Source: Microbacterium sp. SORGH_AS_0888 (GTDB taxonomy: Bacteria > Actinomycetota > Actinomycetes > Actinomycetales > Microbacteriaceae). Taken from it: a stretch of 64,000 nt of DNA. The notes below the pieces were generated by a model. That model was not told the origin of the DNA. It saw nothing but the letters and a program-made list of their open reading frames with translations, and searched no databases. Positions 49,888-59,160 of the stretch are shown here, in pieces. The translations under genes were made by a program, and so were the position numbers. Within the stretch, counting starts at the first letter, position 1. The number at the start of each line of letters is the position of its first letter. The DNA lies in the NCBI RefSeq assembly GCF_030818905.1, contig NZ_JAUTAZ010000001.1:1054001-1118000 (forward strand). Direction: 5' to 3'.

Positions 49888-51690
49888 ATGGACACGACCA
49901 CCCCCGCCTGGAACCGGCAGCGCCCCTCCGGCATGCCCTCGCACCGCTACGCCGACGTCTACTCACGCGTGGACATCCCCCTCACCGACGCCGAGCGACG
50001 GTGGCCGACCCGCCGGATCAGCCAGGCGCCGCTGTGGGTCCCGGTCGATCTGCGCGACGGCAATCAGGCTCTCGCCGAGCCCATGGACCCCGCCCGCAAG
50101 CGCCGGTTCTTCGAGCTCATGGTACGGATGGGGTACACCGAGATCGAAGTCGGCTACCCGTCCGCTTCCCAGACCGACTACGACTTCGTCCGGCTCATCG
50201 CGGCCGGCGGCCTCGCCCCCGACGACGTCACGATCGTCGTGTTCACCCCGGCACGTCGAGACCTGATCGAACGGACCGTTGAGTCGATCCGCGGCATCCC
50301 CAACGACGTCGTCATCCACCTGTACACGGCCACCGCGCCGACCTGGCGCGACACCGTGCTGGGCAAGGACCGCACAGAGCTGCGCGAGCTGATCCTGGCG
50401 GGCGGGCGGGACGTGTGGGAGCTGGCGGGCGACCTGCCGAACGTCCGGTTCGAGTTCTCGCCCGAGGTCTTCACCCTGACCGAGCCCGACTACGCCCTCG
50501 AGATCTGCGACGCGATGACCGAGCTGTGGGAGGCGCGCCCCGACCGTCCCGTCATCCTCAACCTGCCCGCCACGGTCGAGGTCGCCACGCCGAACGTCTA
50601 CGCCGACCAGATCGAGTACATGCACACCCGACTCGCTCGCCGGGATGCGGTCATCCTCTCCGTGCACCCGCACAACGACCGCGGCACGGGTGTCGCGTGT
50701 GCCGAGCTGGCGGTCCTGGCCGGCGCCCAGCGCGTGGAGGGCTGCATCTTCGGGAACGGCGAGCGTACCGGCAACGTCGACCTCGCGACGCTCGCCCTGA
50801 ACCTGCACGCGCAGGGCGTGGACCCGATGATCGACTTCTCGGACATCGACGCCATCCGCCGCACGGTCGAGCACTGCAACCGCATCGAGATCCACCCTCG
50901 CCACCCCTACGTGGGAGATCTCGTGCACACCGCGTTCAGCGGCACCCACCAGGACGCCATCAAGAAGGGCTTCGCCGAACATCGGGCGCGCGCCGCCGCC
51001 ACAGGTCGGCCCGAGCGGGAGATCGACTGGCGTGTCCCCTATCTCCCGATCGACCCCGCCGACATCGGGCGCACCTACGACGCCGTCATCCGCGTCAACT
51101 CGCAGTCCGGGAAGGGCGGCATCGCGTACCTGCTCGGCGCCGAGTACGGCATCGAGCTGCCCCGGCGCCTGCAGATCGACCTCTCCCGCCGCGTGCAGCA
51201 CCACACCGATGCGACCGGCGACGAGGTCACCGCTGACGAGATCTGGGCGATCTTCACCGCCGGCTATCTGACCGAGTCCGCCGACGGCGCTGTCCGCCTA
51301 GCGGCGCTGCGTGTCGACGAGGCTGCCGCCCTCACGGAGGTCACGGTCGTCGTCGACGGCGTTGAACACCACCGCGCGCACGAGGGAACGGGGCCGGTCG
51401 ACGCGATCGTCCGCACGCTCGCCGAGGTCGGAATCGAACTGGAGATCCTGTCACTGCATCAGAGTTCGATGCGTTCCGGGGCGGATGCCGATGCCCTCAC
51501 CCTCGTCGAGTACCGCTCCTCCGACGGCCCTGCATGGACCGCCGGACGCGACGGCTCGACGCTGAGCGCGACCGTCGACGCGGTCGTACGCGCCGCGAAC
51601 GCCGTGGCCGCCGCGCAGCCCTCGGCGCAGCGGGTCTCCGCCGCCATCACGACGGCGCCGCGGCGAGGAGCCGATCGATCTCGGCGGTGA
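49888..51690 (+). CDS. leuA: 2-isopropylmalate synthase
   Basis: A 600-residue LeuA. The HMGL-like TIM barrel has [21 protein letters not shown] (metal/acceptor site), [34 protein letters not shown] and [22 protein letters not shown]; the C-terminal LeuA dimer domain (about 430-565, [28 protein letters not shown]) binds leucine for feedback control. It condenses 2-oxoisovalerate and acetyl-CoA, the first step of leucine synthesis. AAGGA precedes the ATG. A leucine-rich leader peptide upstream suggests attenuation. The 3' end overlaps the convergent amidohydrolase by 44 bp. Confidence 0.9.
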   Translation: MDTTTPAWNRQRPSGMPSHRYADVYSRVDIPLTDAERRWPTRRISQAPLWVPVDLRDGNQALAEPMDPARKRRFFELMVRMGYTEIEVGYPSASQTDYDFVRLIAAGGLAPDDVTIVVFTPARRDLIERTVESIRGIPNDVVIHLYTATAPTWRDTVLGKDRTELRELILAGGRDVWELAGDLPNVRFEFSPEVFTLTEPDYALEICDAMTELWEARPDRPVILNLPATVEVATPNVYADQIEYMHTRLARRDAVILSVHPHNDRGTGVACAELAVLAGAQRVEGCIFGNGERTGNVDLATLALNLHAQGVDPMIDFSDIDAIRRTVEHCNRIEIHPRHPYVGDLVHTAFSGTHQDAIKKGFAEHRARAAATGRPEREIDWRVPYLPIDPADIGRTYDAVIRVNSQSGKGGIAYLLGAEYGIELPRRLQIDLSRRVQHHTDATGDEVTADEIWAIFTAGYLTESADGAVRLAALRVDEAAALTEVTVVVDGVEHHRAHEGTGPVDAIVRTLAEVGIELEILSLHQSSMRSGADADALTLVEYRSSDGPAWTAGRDGSTLSATVDAVVRAANAVAAAQPSAQRVSAAITTAPRRGADRSRR

Positions 51691-53101
51691 GCGTCTCGCG
51701 CGGGAGATGGTGCCCGCCCCGCACGACGGCGGCGATCGCGGCGAGATTGTCGACGTGCTGCAGCGGATCGGCATCGAGCAGGACCAGATCGGCGTCCATC
51801 CCCTCGGCGACGGCGCCCATGCGATCGGCGCGCCCGAGGAACTCCGCAGGAAGCGTCGTGGCCGCCCGCAAGATGTCGAGCGGCGCGATCCCTGCCGCTG
51901 CGAGCTCGCGGAACTCGGACTGCAGATCCTGCCCCGGATTGCCTCCGGGACCGTCGGTCCCCGACAGGAGGGGGACGCCGGCATCGTGCATCCGCTTCAC
52001 CATCATCAGGGTCATCTCGTAGTACTGGTGATAGGTCTCCCGCGTCGAGGCGGGCAACGCCATGAACCTCTCGCGCGCCTCGAGGAAGTCCGCACGTGCC
52101 CGCGGAGACATCATCCTCATCCACGGATGGTCCGCGTAGGCGGGATCGTCGACGCGATACTCGGTGCGCAGCCGTACCAGGGTCGGCGTCTGCCACGTGC
52201 GGTTCGTCGCGAACACCTCCACCAGCCGGTCCGCGGCATCCTCGTCGAACGAGTCCAACGCGCGCTGCAGGATCGTCACGAGCTCCGCCGAGTTGGACAG
52301 AGCCGGATTGATCAAGGTCTTCGCGATGGCCTTCGCCGCCAGCTCACTGGAGAAGATCTTCTGGGCGAAGGGCACATACCCGAGCCAGTTCGGGAAAGGT
52401 CCCGAGGTGTCCTCCTCGCGGCGCAGCACGACCCGCTCTGCAGAGGTCTCGATCCAGAGGTTGCTGCTCGTGCCGAGGTGCTCCAGGGAGTCGAAGCCGG
52501 CTTCCGACGCCTCTCGCGGGCTCACCGAGGGCGGCAGATGCCCCGCCACCCGCAGGCCGTTGCGGTGCGCCCAGTCCACCGCCTCGAAGAACACCTCGCG
52601 CTCGACCTGGATCAGCTTGATGAAGTCGGCACCGAGCTCGCGTTGACGGCTGATCTCCTTCCGGGCGCGGCGGGCATCGGGCGCGTTGAAGGGCATCAGG
52701 AGCGCGCCCGGAAGGGCGAGCAGCCCGGGGGCGCCGTCCCCGAGGCCCAGCCGGTTCTCGGCGCGACGACGCAGCATCGTCTTCGAGCCCGCCATCTGGC
52801 GCATGCCGGTCGTCCCCTCCGCGAGCATCGTGGCGAGGAACAGGCTCGACCGCTTCTCCTGCAGCACGTGCGTATGCATGTTGATGTACCCGGGCACGAT
52901 GTAGCGACCGCGCCCGTCGATCACGCGCACGCCCGCGACGGCGGACGTCTCGGCCGTCGGGATCACCTGCGCGATCCGGCCCTCGCGCATCAGCACGGAC
53001 GTGCCGGGCCGGATGCTGCCGTCCCGGGGATCGATCACGGTCACCTCGTCGATCCGCAGGGGCGGGGCCGGCGTCATCGTGGATCGGGGCGGCTCTGCCA
53101 T
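51647..53101 (-). CDS. imidazolonepropionase/prolidase-type amidohydrolase
   Basis: A 484-residue metal-dependent hydrolase: [10 protein letters not shown] (His76, His78), [35 protein letters not shown] and [20 protein letters not shown] are the expected metal and catalytic elements. Members include Xaa-Pro dipeptidases and imidazolonepropionases; the substrate is unknown. GGGGAGG lies close before the ATG at 53101. It is divergent from a TetR gene with a long palindrome in between, pointing to local repression. Confidence 0.8.
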   Translation of the reverse strand: MAEPPRSTMTPAPPLRIDEVTVIDPRDGSIRPGTSVLMREGRIAQVIPTAETSAVAGVRVIDGRGRYIVPGYINMHTHVLQEKRSSLFLATMLAEGTTGMRQMAGSKTMLRRRAENRLGLGDGAPGLLALPGALLMPFNAPDARRARKEISRQRELGADFIKLIQVEREVFFEAVDWAHRNGLRVAGHLPPSVSPREASEAGFDSLEHLGTSSNLWIETSAERVVLRREEDTSGPFPNWLGYVPFAQKIFSSELAAKAIAKTLINPALSNSAELVTILQRALDSFDEDAADRLVEVFATNRTWQTPTLVRLRTEYRVDDPAYADHPWMRMMSPRARADFLEARERFMALPASTRETYHQYYEMTLMMVKRMHDAGVPLLSGTDGPGGNPGQDLQSEFRELAAAGIAPLDILRAATTLPAEFLGRADRMGAVAEGMDADLVLLDADPLQHVDNLAAIAAVVRGGHHLPRETLTAEIDRLLAAAPS

Positions 53102-53133
53102 GGACCTCCCCTTCCTCGTCGGGGCTACGCTAT

Positions 53134-53163
53134 CTGAATACAACCCATCTGGGAAGTATTCAG
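53134..53163. promoter_or_regulatory. TetR operator candidate
   Basis: A 30-bp imperfect palindrome: CTGAATAC (53134-53141) and GTATTCAG (53156-53163) are perfect 8-bp arms, with an inner CCCA/TGGG pair; 24 of 30 positions are symmetric. It lies in the 120-bp divergent gap. Confidence 0.65.
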
Positions 53164-53221
53164 TTCCACGCCGTCGGCATCCGGGTCCGCGGGTAGGCTC
53201 GGGCGGGCATGAGGAGGCGAT

Positions 53222-53818
53222 GTGTCCGGGGCACGATCGGCGGGCTACCTGCGGGGACGGCGGACGCGGGAGGCGATCCTGGACGCGGCTTTCTCGCACT
53301 TCGCGGCCCACGGCTACCACGGCGCCTCCTTGCGGGACATGGCGGCCGAGTCCGGGGTGTCGCATCCCGGTCTCCGGCACCATTTCGCCACCAAGGACGA
53401 GCTGCTCCTCGCAGTGCTGCAGCGCCGCGAGGAGCGCAGCCGCGCGCGCGTCTCCGCCCAGCTCGAGCGCGGCGAGTCCCCGCGCGAACGCATCCTGGGC
53501 GTGGCGGCGTTCAACACCGCCGAGCCCGGCCTCATCCAGCTCTTCGCCCGCCTCTCGGTCGAGGCAGCCGATCCGGCCCACCCCGCCCACGAGTACTTCC
53601 GGGCCCGGTACGAACGCACCCGGCGCATCGTCGCGTCCTGGCTGGAGGAGGACGGCGTGGCGCGGAGCCGCGCCGACAGCGTCGCGACCACCCTGCTCGC
53701 GACACAGGACGGGCTGCAGGTCCAGTGGCTGCTCACACCGGGGAGCATCGACATCCGCGGGCGACTGAGCGAGGTCTACGACGTCCTGGTGGAGCACGCG
53801 CGGAGCTCGGCCGACTGA
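53222..53818 (+). CDS. TetR-family regulator
   Basis: A 198-residue TetR protein with HTH RRTREAILDAAFSHFAAHGYHGASLRDMAAESGVSHPGLRHHFATKDELLLAVL. The C-terminal domain has FNTAEPGLIQLFARLSVEAADPAHPAHEYFRARY. GAGGAGG precedes the GTG start by 4 nt; a nearby ATG is out of frame. Probably represses the divergent amidohydrolase through the 53134 palindrome. Confidence 0.85.
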   Translation: MSGARSAGYLRGRRTREAILDAAFSHFAAHGYHGASLRDMAAESGVSHPGLRHHFATKDELLLAVLQRREERSRARVSAQLERGESPRERILGVAAFNTAEPGLIQLFARLSVEAADPAHPAHEYFRARYERTRRIVASWLEEDGVARSRADSVATTLLATQDGLQVQWLLTPGSIDIRGRLSEVYDVLVEHARSSAD

Positions 53819-53840
53819 CGCACCGAGGACCGGCCGCCGA

Positions 53841-54335
53841 TCACGCGCCCCCGGGATCCTCCGCGCTCAGCTCCCGACCGAAGCAGACGGAGTTGTCCGA
53901 ACCCGCATAGGAGCCGAAGAGCGGGATCGGGCCGTACCCCTCCCGCTGATAGAAGCGGATCGCGTCGGGCTGAGCGGTGCCGGTCTCGAGGACGAGGCGG
54001 CGCGCGCCGAGGCGGCGCGCCTCGCTCTCGAGCGCACGGAGCACCGCCGCCGCCACACCGCTCCCGCGCGCGGACGGCACGGTGTACATGCGCTTGATCT
54101 CGACCACGCCGGCACCGAGCACCGCGTCCGGAAGCGGACGCAGCCCGCCGCAGGCGATCGCGGAGCCGTCCGCATCTCTCGCGACGAGGAACACCGGGAC
54201 CTCGGCGGCCGACGGTGGGACACCCGGCTCGTGATCGCTCGTGCCGTAGCGCGCATCGAGCTCCTTCCGCTGCGCACGCCGAAGCGAGTCCGCATCCGGG
54301 TCGTCGAACGGGGTAGGGGTGATGGTCCAGCGCAT
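53841..54335 (-). CDS. GNAT-family N-acetyltransferase
   Basis: A 164-residue acyltransferase. The acetyl-CoA loop is VEIKRMYTVPSARGSGVAAAVLRALE (motif A with the R/Q-x-x-G-x-A-like turn) and the C-terminal motif B region is AQPDAIRFYQREGYGPIPLFGSY. It transfers an acetyl group to an unknown amine. The ATG at 54335 has TAGCGT about 11 nt upstream. The downstream side converges on the TetR gene. Confidence 0.8.
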   Translation of the reverse strand: MRWTITPTPFDDPDADSLRRAQRKELDARYGTSDHEPGVPPSAAEVPVFLVARDADGSAIACGGLRPLPDAVLGAGVVEIKRMYTVPSARGSGVAAAVLRALESEARRLGARRLVLETGTAQPDAIRFYQREGYGPIPLFGSYAGSDNSVCFGRELSAEDPGGA

Positions 54336-54406
54336 GTCGATCCGTAACGCTACCCGTCGTCCCGCCGCGAGCTCGCCGAGGCGCGTCGAACTCCCGTCGA
54401 TACGCG

Positions 54407-54721
54407 TCAGGAGAACGTCTTCAGGTTCTTCTCGATCGCGTCGAACGCTCCGAGCGCGTCGGAGCACGAACCGAGGAGGACGTCGGAGGTGCCGACCTCG
54501 TGCCCGGCGGCGACGGCGGGCAGATCCTGGTAGCTCTTCAGCGCGAACAGCTCGTCGATGTTGCTCGCCGGCGTGCCGTCGTTGTTCGTGTAATAGATCA
54601 GTGCGTCGGCGTCGGCCAGCAGATCGGTCATCTCGCACGAGACCGACTGGTTCTGACCGGCCGCCATGCCGGCGGTGGCGGCGGCGGACCTCGCACCGAG
54701 CTGAGTCAGGATCGCCCCGAC
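54407..54721 (-). pseudogene. 3' remnant of a siderophore-binding-protein gene
   Basis: About 104 codons ending at a stop at 54407 match only the C-terminal third of FepB-type binding proteins (LTQLGARSAAATAG, EMTDLLADADALIYYTNNDGT, FALKSYQDLPAVAAGHE, SDALGAFDAIEKNLK). There is no start, signal peptide or N-lobe; the upstream frame runs into unrelated sequence. A leftover of deletion or rearrangement. Confidence 0.7.
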
Positions 54722-54794
54722 CGGCAAGAGCGGGCGGACGAGTCGCCGACCGGGGCGAAGGCCGTCCGAGATCTCCCGCGCCGACGGCGCTCGT

Positions 54795-55150
54795 TTCCTT
54801 GCCGTGAAGCCTGCGCCATCCTGGCTGCGACGCAGGACCTGTTGGCGGATCACGGCTACGCCGGCACCACCATCGAGGCGGCGGCCCGCCGCGCACGATG
54901 CGGCAAGTCGGCGATACACCGCAGACGGACGACCAACGCCGACCTGGTCGTCGCGGCAGTGTCCGCCGTCCAACGGCGTATCGATCCCCCCGACACCGGC
55001 GACCTCCGCGAAGACCTCCTCACCGTGTCCCTGCACCTCTCCGAGACGGGCGACCGGGCAAGCCTGCTCCTCGCCCGCGTGCTCAGCGAGATCGCACACG
55101 ACCGCGAACTGCAGGAGGCCGCCAAGGAGACCATGGGCGGGCCGCGCCGC
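54795..55150 (+). pseudogene. TetR-family gene remnant
   Basis: A TetR-like stretch without a proper start: CAILAATQDLLADHGYAGTT, then AARRARCGKSAIHRR and LLLARVLSEIAHDRELQEAAKETMGGP. The N-terminal end is atypical and the frame degenerates after GGPR into arginine-rich non-homologous sequence. It overlaps nothing functional and follows the binding-protein remnant. Confidence 0.5.
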
Positions 55151-55249
55151 CGCCAACGCGGCGCGCCGGTCCCCGGTCAGCGCCCGAGACGGCGAGGCGG
55201 CGGCGACCTCGGCTGCCTTCCGGACCCGGGCGTCCTCGGCCCGGCGACC

Positions 55250-55933
55250 TCAGTGGTCCCGGTCCTCGATCCGTCGTCTCACTCCGTCGATGACGAGATC
55301 GACCTTCTCGATCCACCAGGTGCTCGGGACGCCGGGTTCACCCATGGCGTCGCGGAGGGCGTCGACGTACTCCGACGCCACGGCACCGCGCCCCGTGACG
55401 GGTCCTGCCGCCTCGATCGCGGCGAGCGTACGCTCGCGAAGGGTGCGCTCGCCGTCCACCCGACGGTCGAGCGCAGCCACGGTCAGATAGGAGTCGGCGG
55501 TCATGTCCCCGATCGTGTCGACGACGAGCGCGGCCTCCCTGACCGGGATCCCGAGCCGCCGATGGAGATACTCGACCACGCGATAGGCCTGGGATGCGAG
55601 GCTCTCCGGTGCGGACATCGCACCGCGAAGACGCTGGGCGAGCCCCGGCGTCGACGAGAACATCGTCCACATGGTGTGCGCGCACTCCCGCAGGTACTGC
55701 GCCCAGTCATCGCCCGGCTCCGGCCAGACCGCACGGTCGACGGCGACCTCGACCGCCGCGTCGAGCATCTCCTCACGGTTCGCGATGTACCGGTAGAGCG
55801 TGGACTGGTCGACGCCGAGCCGATGGGCCACCGCCGAGGTCGTGGCCCGATCGAGCCCGAGCTCCAGCACGGCGTCCAGAATCGCCGTGCGAGAGGTGAG
55901 CGGCGGTCGTCCGCGACGAGGTGAGGTCGACAT
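55250..55933 (-). CDS. TetR-family regulator beside the PKS operon
   Basis: A 227-residue TetR protein starting MSTSPRRGRPPLTSRTAILDAVLELGLDRATTSAVAHRLGVDQSTLYRYIANREEML, with a C-terminal domain of the TetR_C type (ECAHTMWTMFSSTPGLAQRLRG). TACGAT (55941-55946) ends 7 nt before the ATG at 55933, which supports that start over two upstream ones. Its base composition is host-like, unlike the lower-GC operon it faces. It is the only regulator next to the polyketide operon, so it is the prime candidate to control it. Confidence 0.8.
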   Translation of the reverse strand: MSTSPRRGRPPLTSRTAILDAVLELGLDRATTSAVAHRLGVDQSTLYRYIANREEMLDAAVEVAVDRAVWPEPGDDWAQYLRECAHTMWTMFSSTPGLAQRLRGAMSAPESLASQAYRVVEYLHRRLGIPVREAALVVDTIGDMTADSYLTVAALDRRVDGERTLRERTLAAIEAAGPVTGRGAVASEYVDALRDAMGEPGVPSTWWIEKVDLVIDGVRRRIEDRDH

Positions 55934-56057
55934 CCGATTCATCGTACGTCGCAGCCGCGGGACGGACGGCGCCATCCAACGATTAAGCCAAGGCTACAGG
56001 TTCGAAAACGCGAGCGGTGACGCCTGTCTACCGACGACCCGAACGAGGAGTTCACGT

Positions 56058-57548
56058 ATGCCCCACCGCAAGAAGTTGTCCGCGGACGTCCTGGTGGTGG
56101 GTGCTGGGCCCTCCGGGCTCTCTCTTGCCACAGAGTTGGAGCTCCGTGGCATTTCTGTCGTGCTCGTGGACCGTGAGCATCGTGCGACCCCCGAATCCCG
56201 GGCCTTGGGTCTGACGATCGGCACCCTGGAGTATCTGCTCTCCCGAGGCCAGATCGGCAGGTTTGGAGAGCTTCGAGGGCGCGACCAGGTGCACTTCGCC
56301 GGATTCCCACTCTCAACGGCCGCGATCCCATCTGATCTCTCGCCCGCGATCGAGGTCCCTCAGTTCCGCACCGAGGAGATCCTGACAGCGTGGTTGGAGG
56401 AAGCCGGCGGTTCGATCACTCGAGGCCAGGAGCTCATCGACTTTTCACAGAACGATGACGGCGTAGTGAGCCTGCTGGCCGACGACGATGAGGTTCGGAC
56501 GGAAGTGAAGTCGAAGTTCATCGTGGGGTGCGACGGTTCAAAGAGCACCGTCCGTTCGATCGCAGGCCTCGATTTCGAGATCTCGAAGCCCTCCGTACAA
56601 ATGCTGCTTGGCGACTTCCTCGACAGCGACCTCTCCGACAACCCGTTCGGCAAGAGGAACGAGCGCGGCATGGTCATGTCGGGACCGATCGGTAACGGCG
56701 CGGTACGAGTCATCGTCGCGGAGTTCGGTGCTCCTCTTCTTGAACGTGGACAGACGCTCGAAGGAGAAGAGATCGCGGACGCCTACGAACGCGTGCTCGG
56801 TGAGAGGTTCACCTGGAAGGCCCTTCACTGGGGCAGCTCCTTCACCGACTCGTCGGGTCTGGCCGAGTCGCTTGTTGACCGACGCGCGATCCTCATCGGC
56901 GACGCCGCACACATTCACCTTCCTGCGGGAGGTCAGGGGATGAACGTGTCCATCCTGGATGCGGCGGGGCTTGGCTGGCGGCTCGCCCAGGCCGTTCGTC
57001 ATGACTCGCCAGATCTCCTAAGTACGTTCGATGACGAGAGGTCGGCTGCGGCGCGCGCTCTCATCACGAACACGCAGGCTCAAGGGCAGCTCTTCCTGCG
57101 TGGCGCCGAAGTGGACTCGCTACGAGGGGTGTTCGCGACACTGCTCGATGAGCCTCGCAGTGCCGCGAAACTCGCGCGGGCGGTGAGCAGCATCGACGTC
57201 AAGTATGCCTTCGATTACGCGGAGGACGACGACGCGATTGGGTGGCAGGCGCTGTCGGGGAGCTTCCCCGCTGTGACGCGCGAGGAGAAAGCCTCCGGTC
57301 TGCAGAGGAACGGCGAATGGTTGTTCGTCTCGACCGATAGGCCCGATCCGGAGCAGAGCGCTCTGCTGACGGGTGCCGATGTCCGTTGTCTTGAGACGAG
57401 CGCCATCCTGCTCGAGACGGGACGAGGGCAACAGGATCGCCTCGCGGTCCTGTTGCGTCCCGACGGTGTCGTCGCATGGACCGATCGTACAAACGCTTCG
57501 ATCGATGCGGTCCTTCGCCATTGGGCCATCGGAATCGATCACGACTAA
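56058..57548 (+). CDS. FAD-dependent aromatic monooxygenase of the PKS operon
   Basis: A 496-residue class A flavoprotein monooxygenase (PheA/TfdB type). FAD motifs in order: VLVVGAGPSGLSLATELELRG, IVGCDGSKSTVRSIAG (DG motif) and AILIGDAAHIHLPAGGQGMNVSILDA (GD motif), plus a C-terminal thioredoxin-like tail. Relatives hydroxylate or oxidise polycyclic aromatic polyketides. GAGGAG lies 7 nt before the ATG. It is the first gene of the low-GC operon and is followed 15 bp later by the cyclase. Confidence 0.85.
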   Translation: MPHRKKLSADVLVVGAGPSGLSLATELELRGISVVLVDREHRATPESRALGLTIGTLEYLLSRGQIGRFGELRGRDQVHFAGFPLSTAAIPSDLSPAIEVPQFRTEEILTAWLEEAGGSITRGQELIDFSQNDDGVVSLLADDDEVRTEVKSKFIVGCDGSKSTVRSIAGLDFEISKPSVQMLLGDFLDSDLSDNPFGKRNERGMVMSGPIGNGAVRVIVAEFGAPLLERGQTLEGEEIADAYERVLGERFTWKALHWGSSFTDSSGLAESLVDRRAILIGDAAHIHLPAGGQGMNVSILDAAGLGWRLAQAVRHDSPDLLSTFDDERSAAARALITNTQAQGQLFLRGAEVDSLRGVFATLLDEPRSAAKLARAVSSIDVKYAFDYAEDDDAIGWQALSGSFPAVTREEKASGLQRNGEWLFVSTDRPDPEQSALLTGADVRCLETSAILLETGRGQQDRLAVLLRPDGVVAWTDRTNASIDAVLRHWAIGIDHD

Positions 57549-57563
57549 GAAAGGAATCGCTCC

Positions 57564-57899
57564 ATGCCGCTTCACACGTCTCTCATCGTCGCAAAACTGA
57601 ACACGGATCGGCTCGACGAAATCGGAAACCTGTTCACCGAGTTCGACCGATCACACATGCCAGAACGAATGGGCACCGTGCGGCGGCAACTCTTCACTTT
57701 CCACGACCTCTACTTTCACCTGCAGGATTTCGAGACCGAAGACGGCACTGATCGCATCGAATCCGCAAAGACGGACCCGGCTTTCGTGCAGATCAGCAAG
57801 GATCTTCGCCAGTACTTCGAGCCCTATGACCCGAACTGGCAGAGCCCGAAGGACGCGATCGCGAACCGCTTTTACCACTGGGAGCGTTCTCGTGGGTGA
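57564..57899 (+). CDS. TcmI-family type II polyketide cyclase
   Basis: A 111-residue protein of the TcmI/ActVA-like cyclase family: LHTSLIVAKLNTDRLDEIGNLF, FDRSHMPERMGTVRRQLFTFHDLYFHLQDF and FEPYDPNWQSPKDAIANRFYHW, with the YDP/W..P elements typical of the family. It directs ring closure of aromatic polyketides. AAGGAATCG precedes the ATG. The stop overlaps the KS-alpha start by 8 bp. Confidence 0.9.
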   Translation: MPLHTSLIVAKLNTDRLDEIGNLFTEFDRSHMPERMGTVRRQLFTFHDLYFHLQDFETEDGTDRIESAKTDPAFVQISKDLRQYFEPYDPNWQSPKDAIANRFYHWERSRG

Positions 57900-59160
57900 C
57901 CGGCTTGACGCGATCGTCACAGGCGTAGGCATCGTCGCACCTGGAGGGGCCACCCGGGAGAGCTTCTGGGAAAACACGCGCCGCGGCCAGCCTGCGACAA
58001 GGACAACCACGCTCTGCGATCCTTCTCCGTTCCGGTCAAAGATCGCTGGTGAGGTGGACTTCGACCCGATCGCCGGCGGACTCTCTTCAGAAGAGGCTGA
58101 GTTTCTCGATCGTGCTGCACAACTCCTCGTTACCGCGGCCGCCGAAGCGGTTGCGGACTCGAGCGGAGCTCTAGACGATGTGCGTCCTGAGCGAATCGGC
58201 GTCTACATCGGGTCAGCGGTGGGAGCAACGATGTCGATGGAGGAGATATACCGGCTCACGTCACGAGACGGTGAACTGATTGAGGTCGACGAGATCTTGG
58301 ATCGTGACCTCTACCAGTACTTTGTCCCCAGCTCGTTCGTGGCGGAGATCGCCCGCCGGTTCGGGGCTCGTGGACCGGGAGAACTGATCTCGAACGGTTG
58401 CACCTCGGGTATCGACGCGCTTGCTCAAGCGATGGAGGCAGTGCGTCGAGGCGATGTCGACGTAGCGATCGCAGGAGCGACGGAAGCCCCGATCGCACCG
58501 ATCACCTTCGCGTGTTTCGACTCCATCATGGCTACCTCCAATCTCAACGACACCCCCGAGTCGGCATCTCGGCCCTACGACGCCACGCGCGCGGGCTTCG
58601 TGCTGGCAGAAGGCGCCGCCGTGATGATCGTCGAAAGCCGTGAGCACGCAGAGCGTAGGACCGCGAGTACATACGCCACCATCTCCGGCTACGGTGCTCG
58701 AGCGAATGCCTTTCACATGACGGGCCTGAAGAACGACGGCACCGAGCTCGCGGAGGCTATCTCTGCCTCGCTCGCCTACGCCGGCATCGAACCTGATCAG
58801 ATTGACTACGTCAACGCGCACGGCTCGGGTACCACCCAAAACGACATTCACGAGACAGAGGCGATAAAGAAGGCGCTGGGGGCGCGGGCCTACGACGTAC
58901 CAGTCAGCTCACTGAAGTCAATGACGGGGCATTCTATGGGCTCAATCGGTGCGATCGAAGTGGCGGTATGTGTCCTCGCCATCCGGGACAGCTTTATCCC
59001 GCCGACCGCGAACCTCAATGAGATCGACCCTGTTCTCGACCTCGACTACGTGCCGAACGAGGGCCGCTCGGAGAAGGTCGATCGTGTGGTGTCGATTGCG
59101 AGCGGGTTCGGCGGGTTTCAGAGCGCACTCGTGATCGAAAGGGCTGAATATGCCGAGTGA
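57892..59160 (+). CDS. type II PKS ketosynthase alpha
   Basis: A 422-residue KAS II-like condensing enzyme with the full catalytic set: Cys170 in ISNGCTSGIDALAQA, His310 in YVNAHGSGTTQND, Lys342 and His347 in SSLKSMTGHSMGSIGA. With the chain-length factor and ACP it forms the minimal PKS that iteratively extends malonyl units. GGGAG lies 7 nt before the GTG at 57892. Its 3' end overlaps the chain-length-factor gene by 11 bp, the usual coupling of this heterodimer. Confidence 0.95.
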   Translation: MGDRLDAIVTGVGIVAPGGATRESFWENTRRGQPATRTTTLCDPSPFRSKIAGEVDFDPIAGGLSSEEAEFLDRAAQLLVTAAAEAVADSSGALDDVRPERIGVYIGSAVGATMSMEEIYRLTSRDGELIEVDEILDRDLYQYFVPSSFVAEIARRFGARGPGELISNGCTSGIDALAQAMEAVRRGDVDVAIAGATEAPIAPITFACFDSIMATSNLNDTPESASRPYDATRAGFVLAEGAAVMIVESREHAERRTASTYATISGYGARANAFHMTGLKNDGTELAEAISASLAYAGIEPDQIDYVNAHGSGTTQNDIHETEAIKKALGARAYDVPVSSLKSMTGHSMGSIGAIEVAVCVLAIRDSFIPPTANLNEIDPVLDLDYVPNEGRSEKVDRVVSIASGFGGFQSALVIERAEYAE

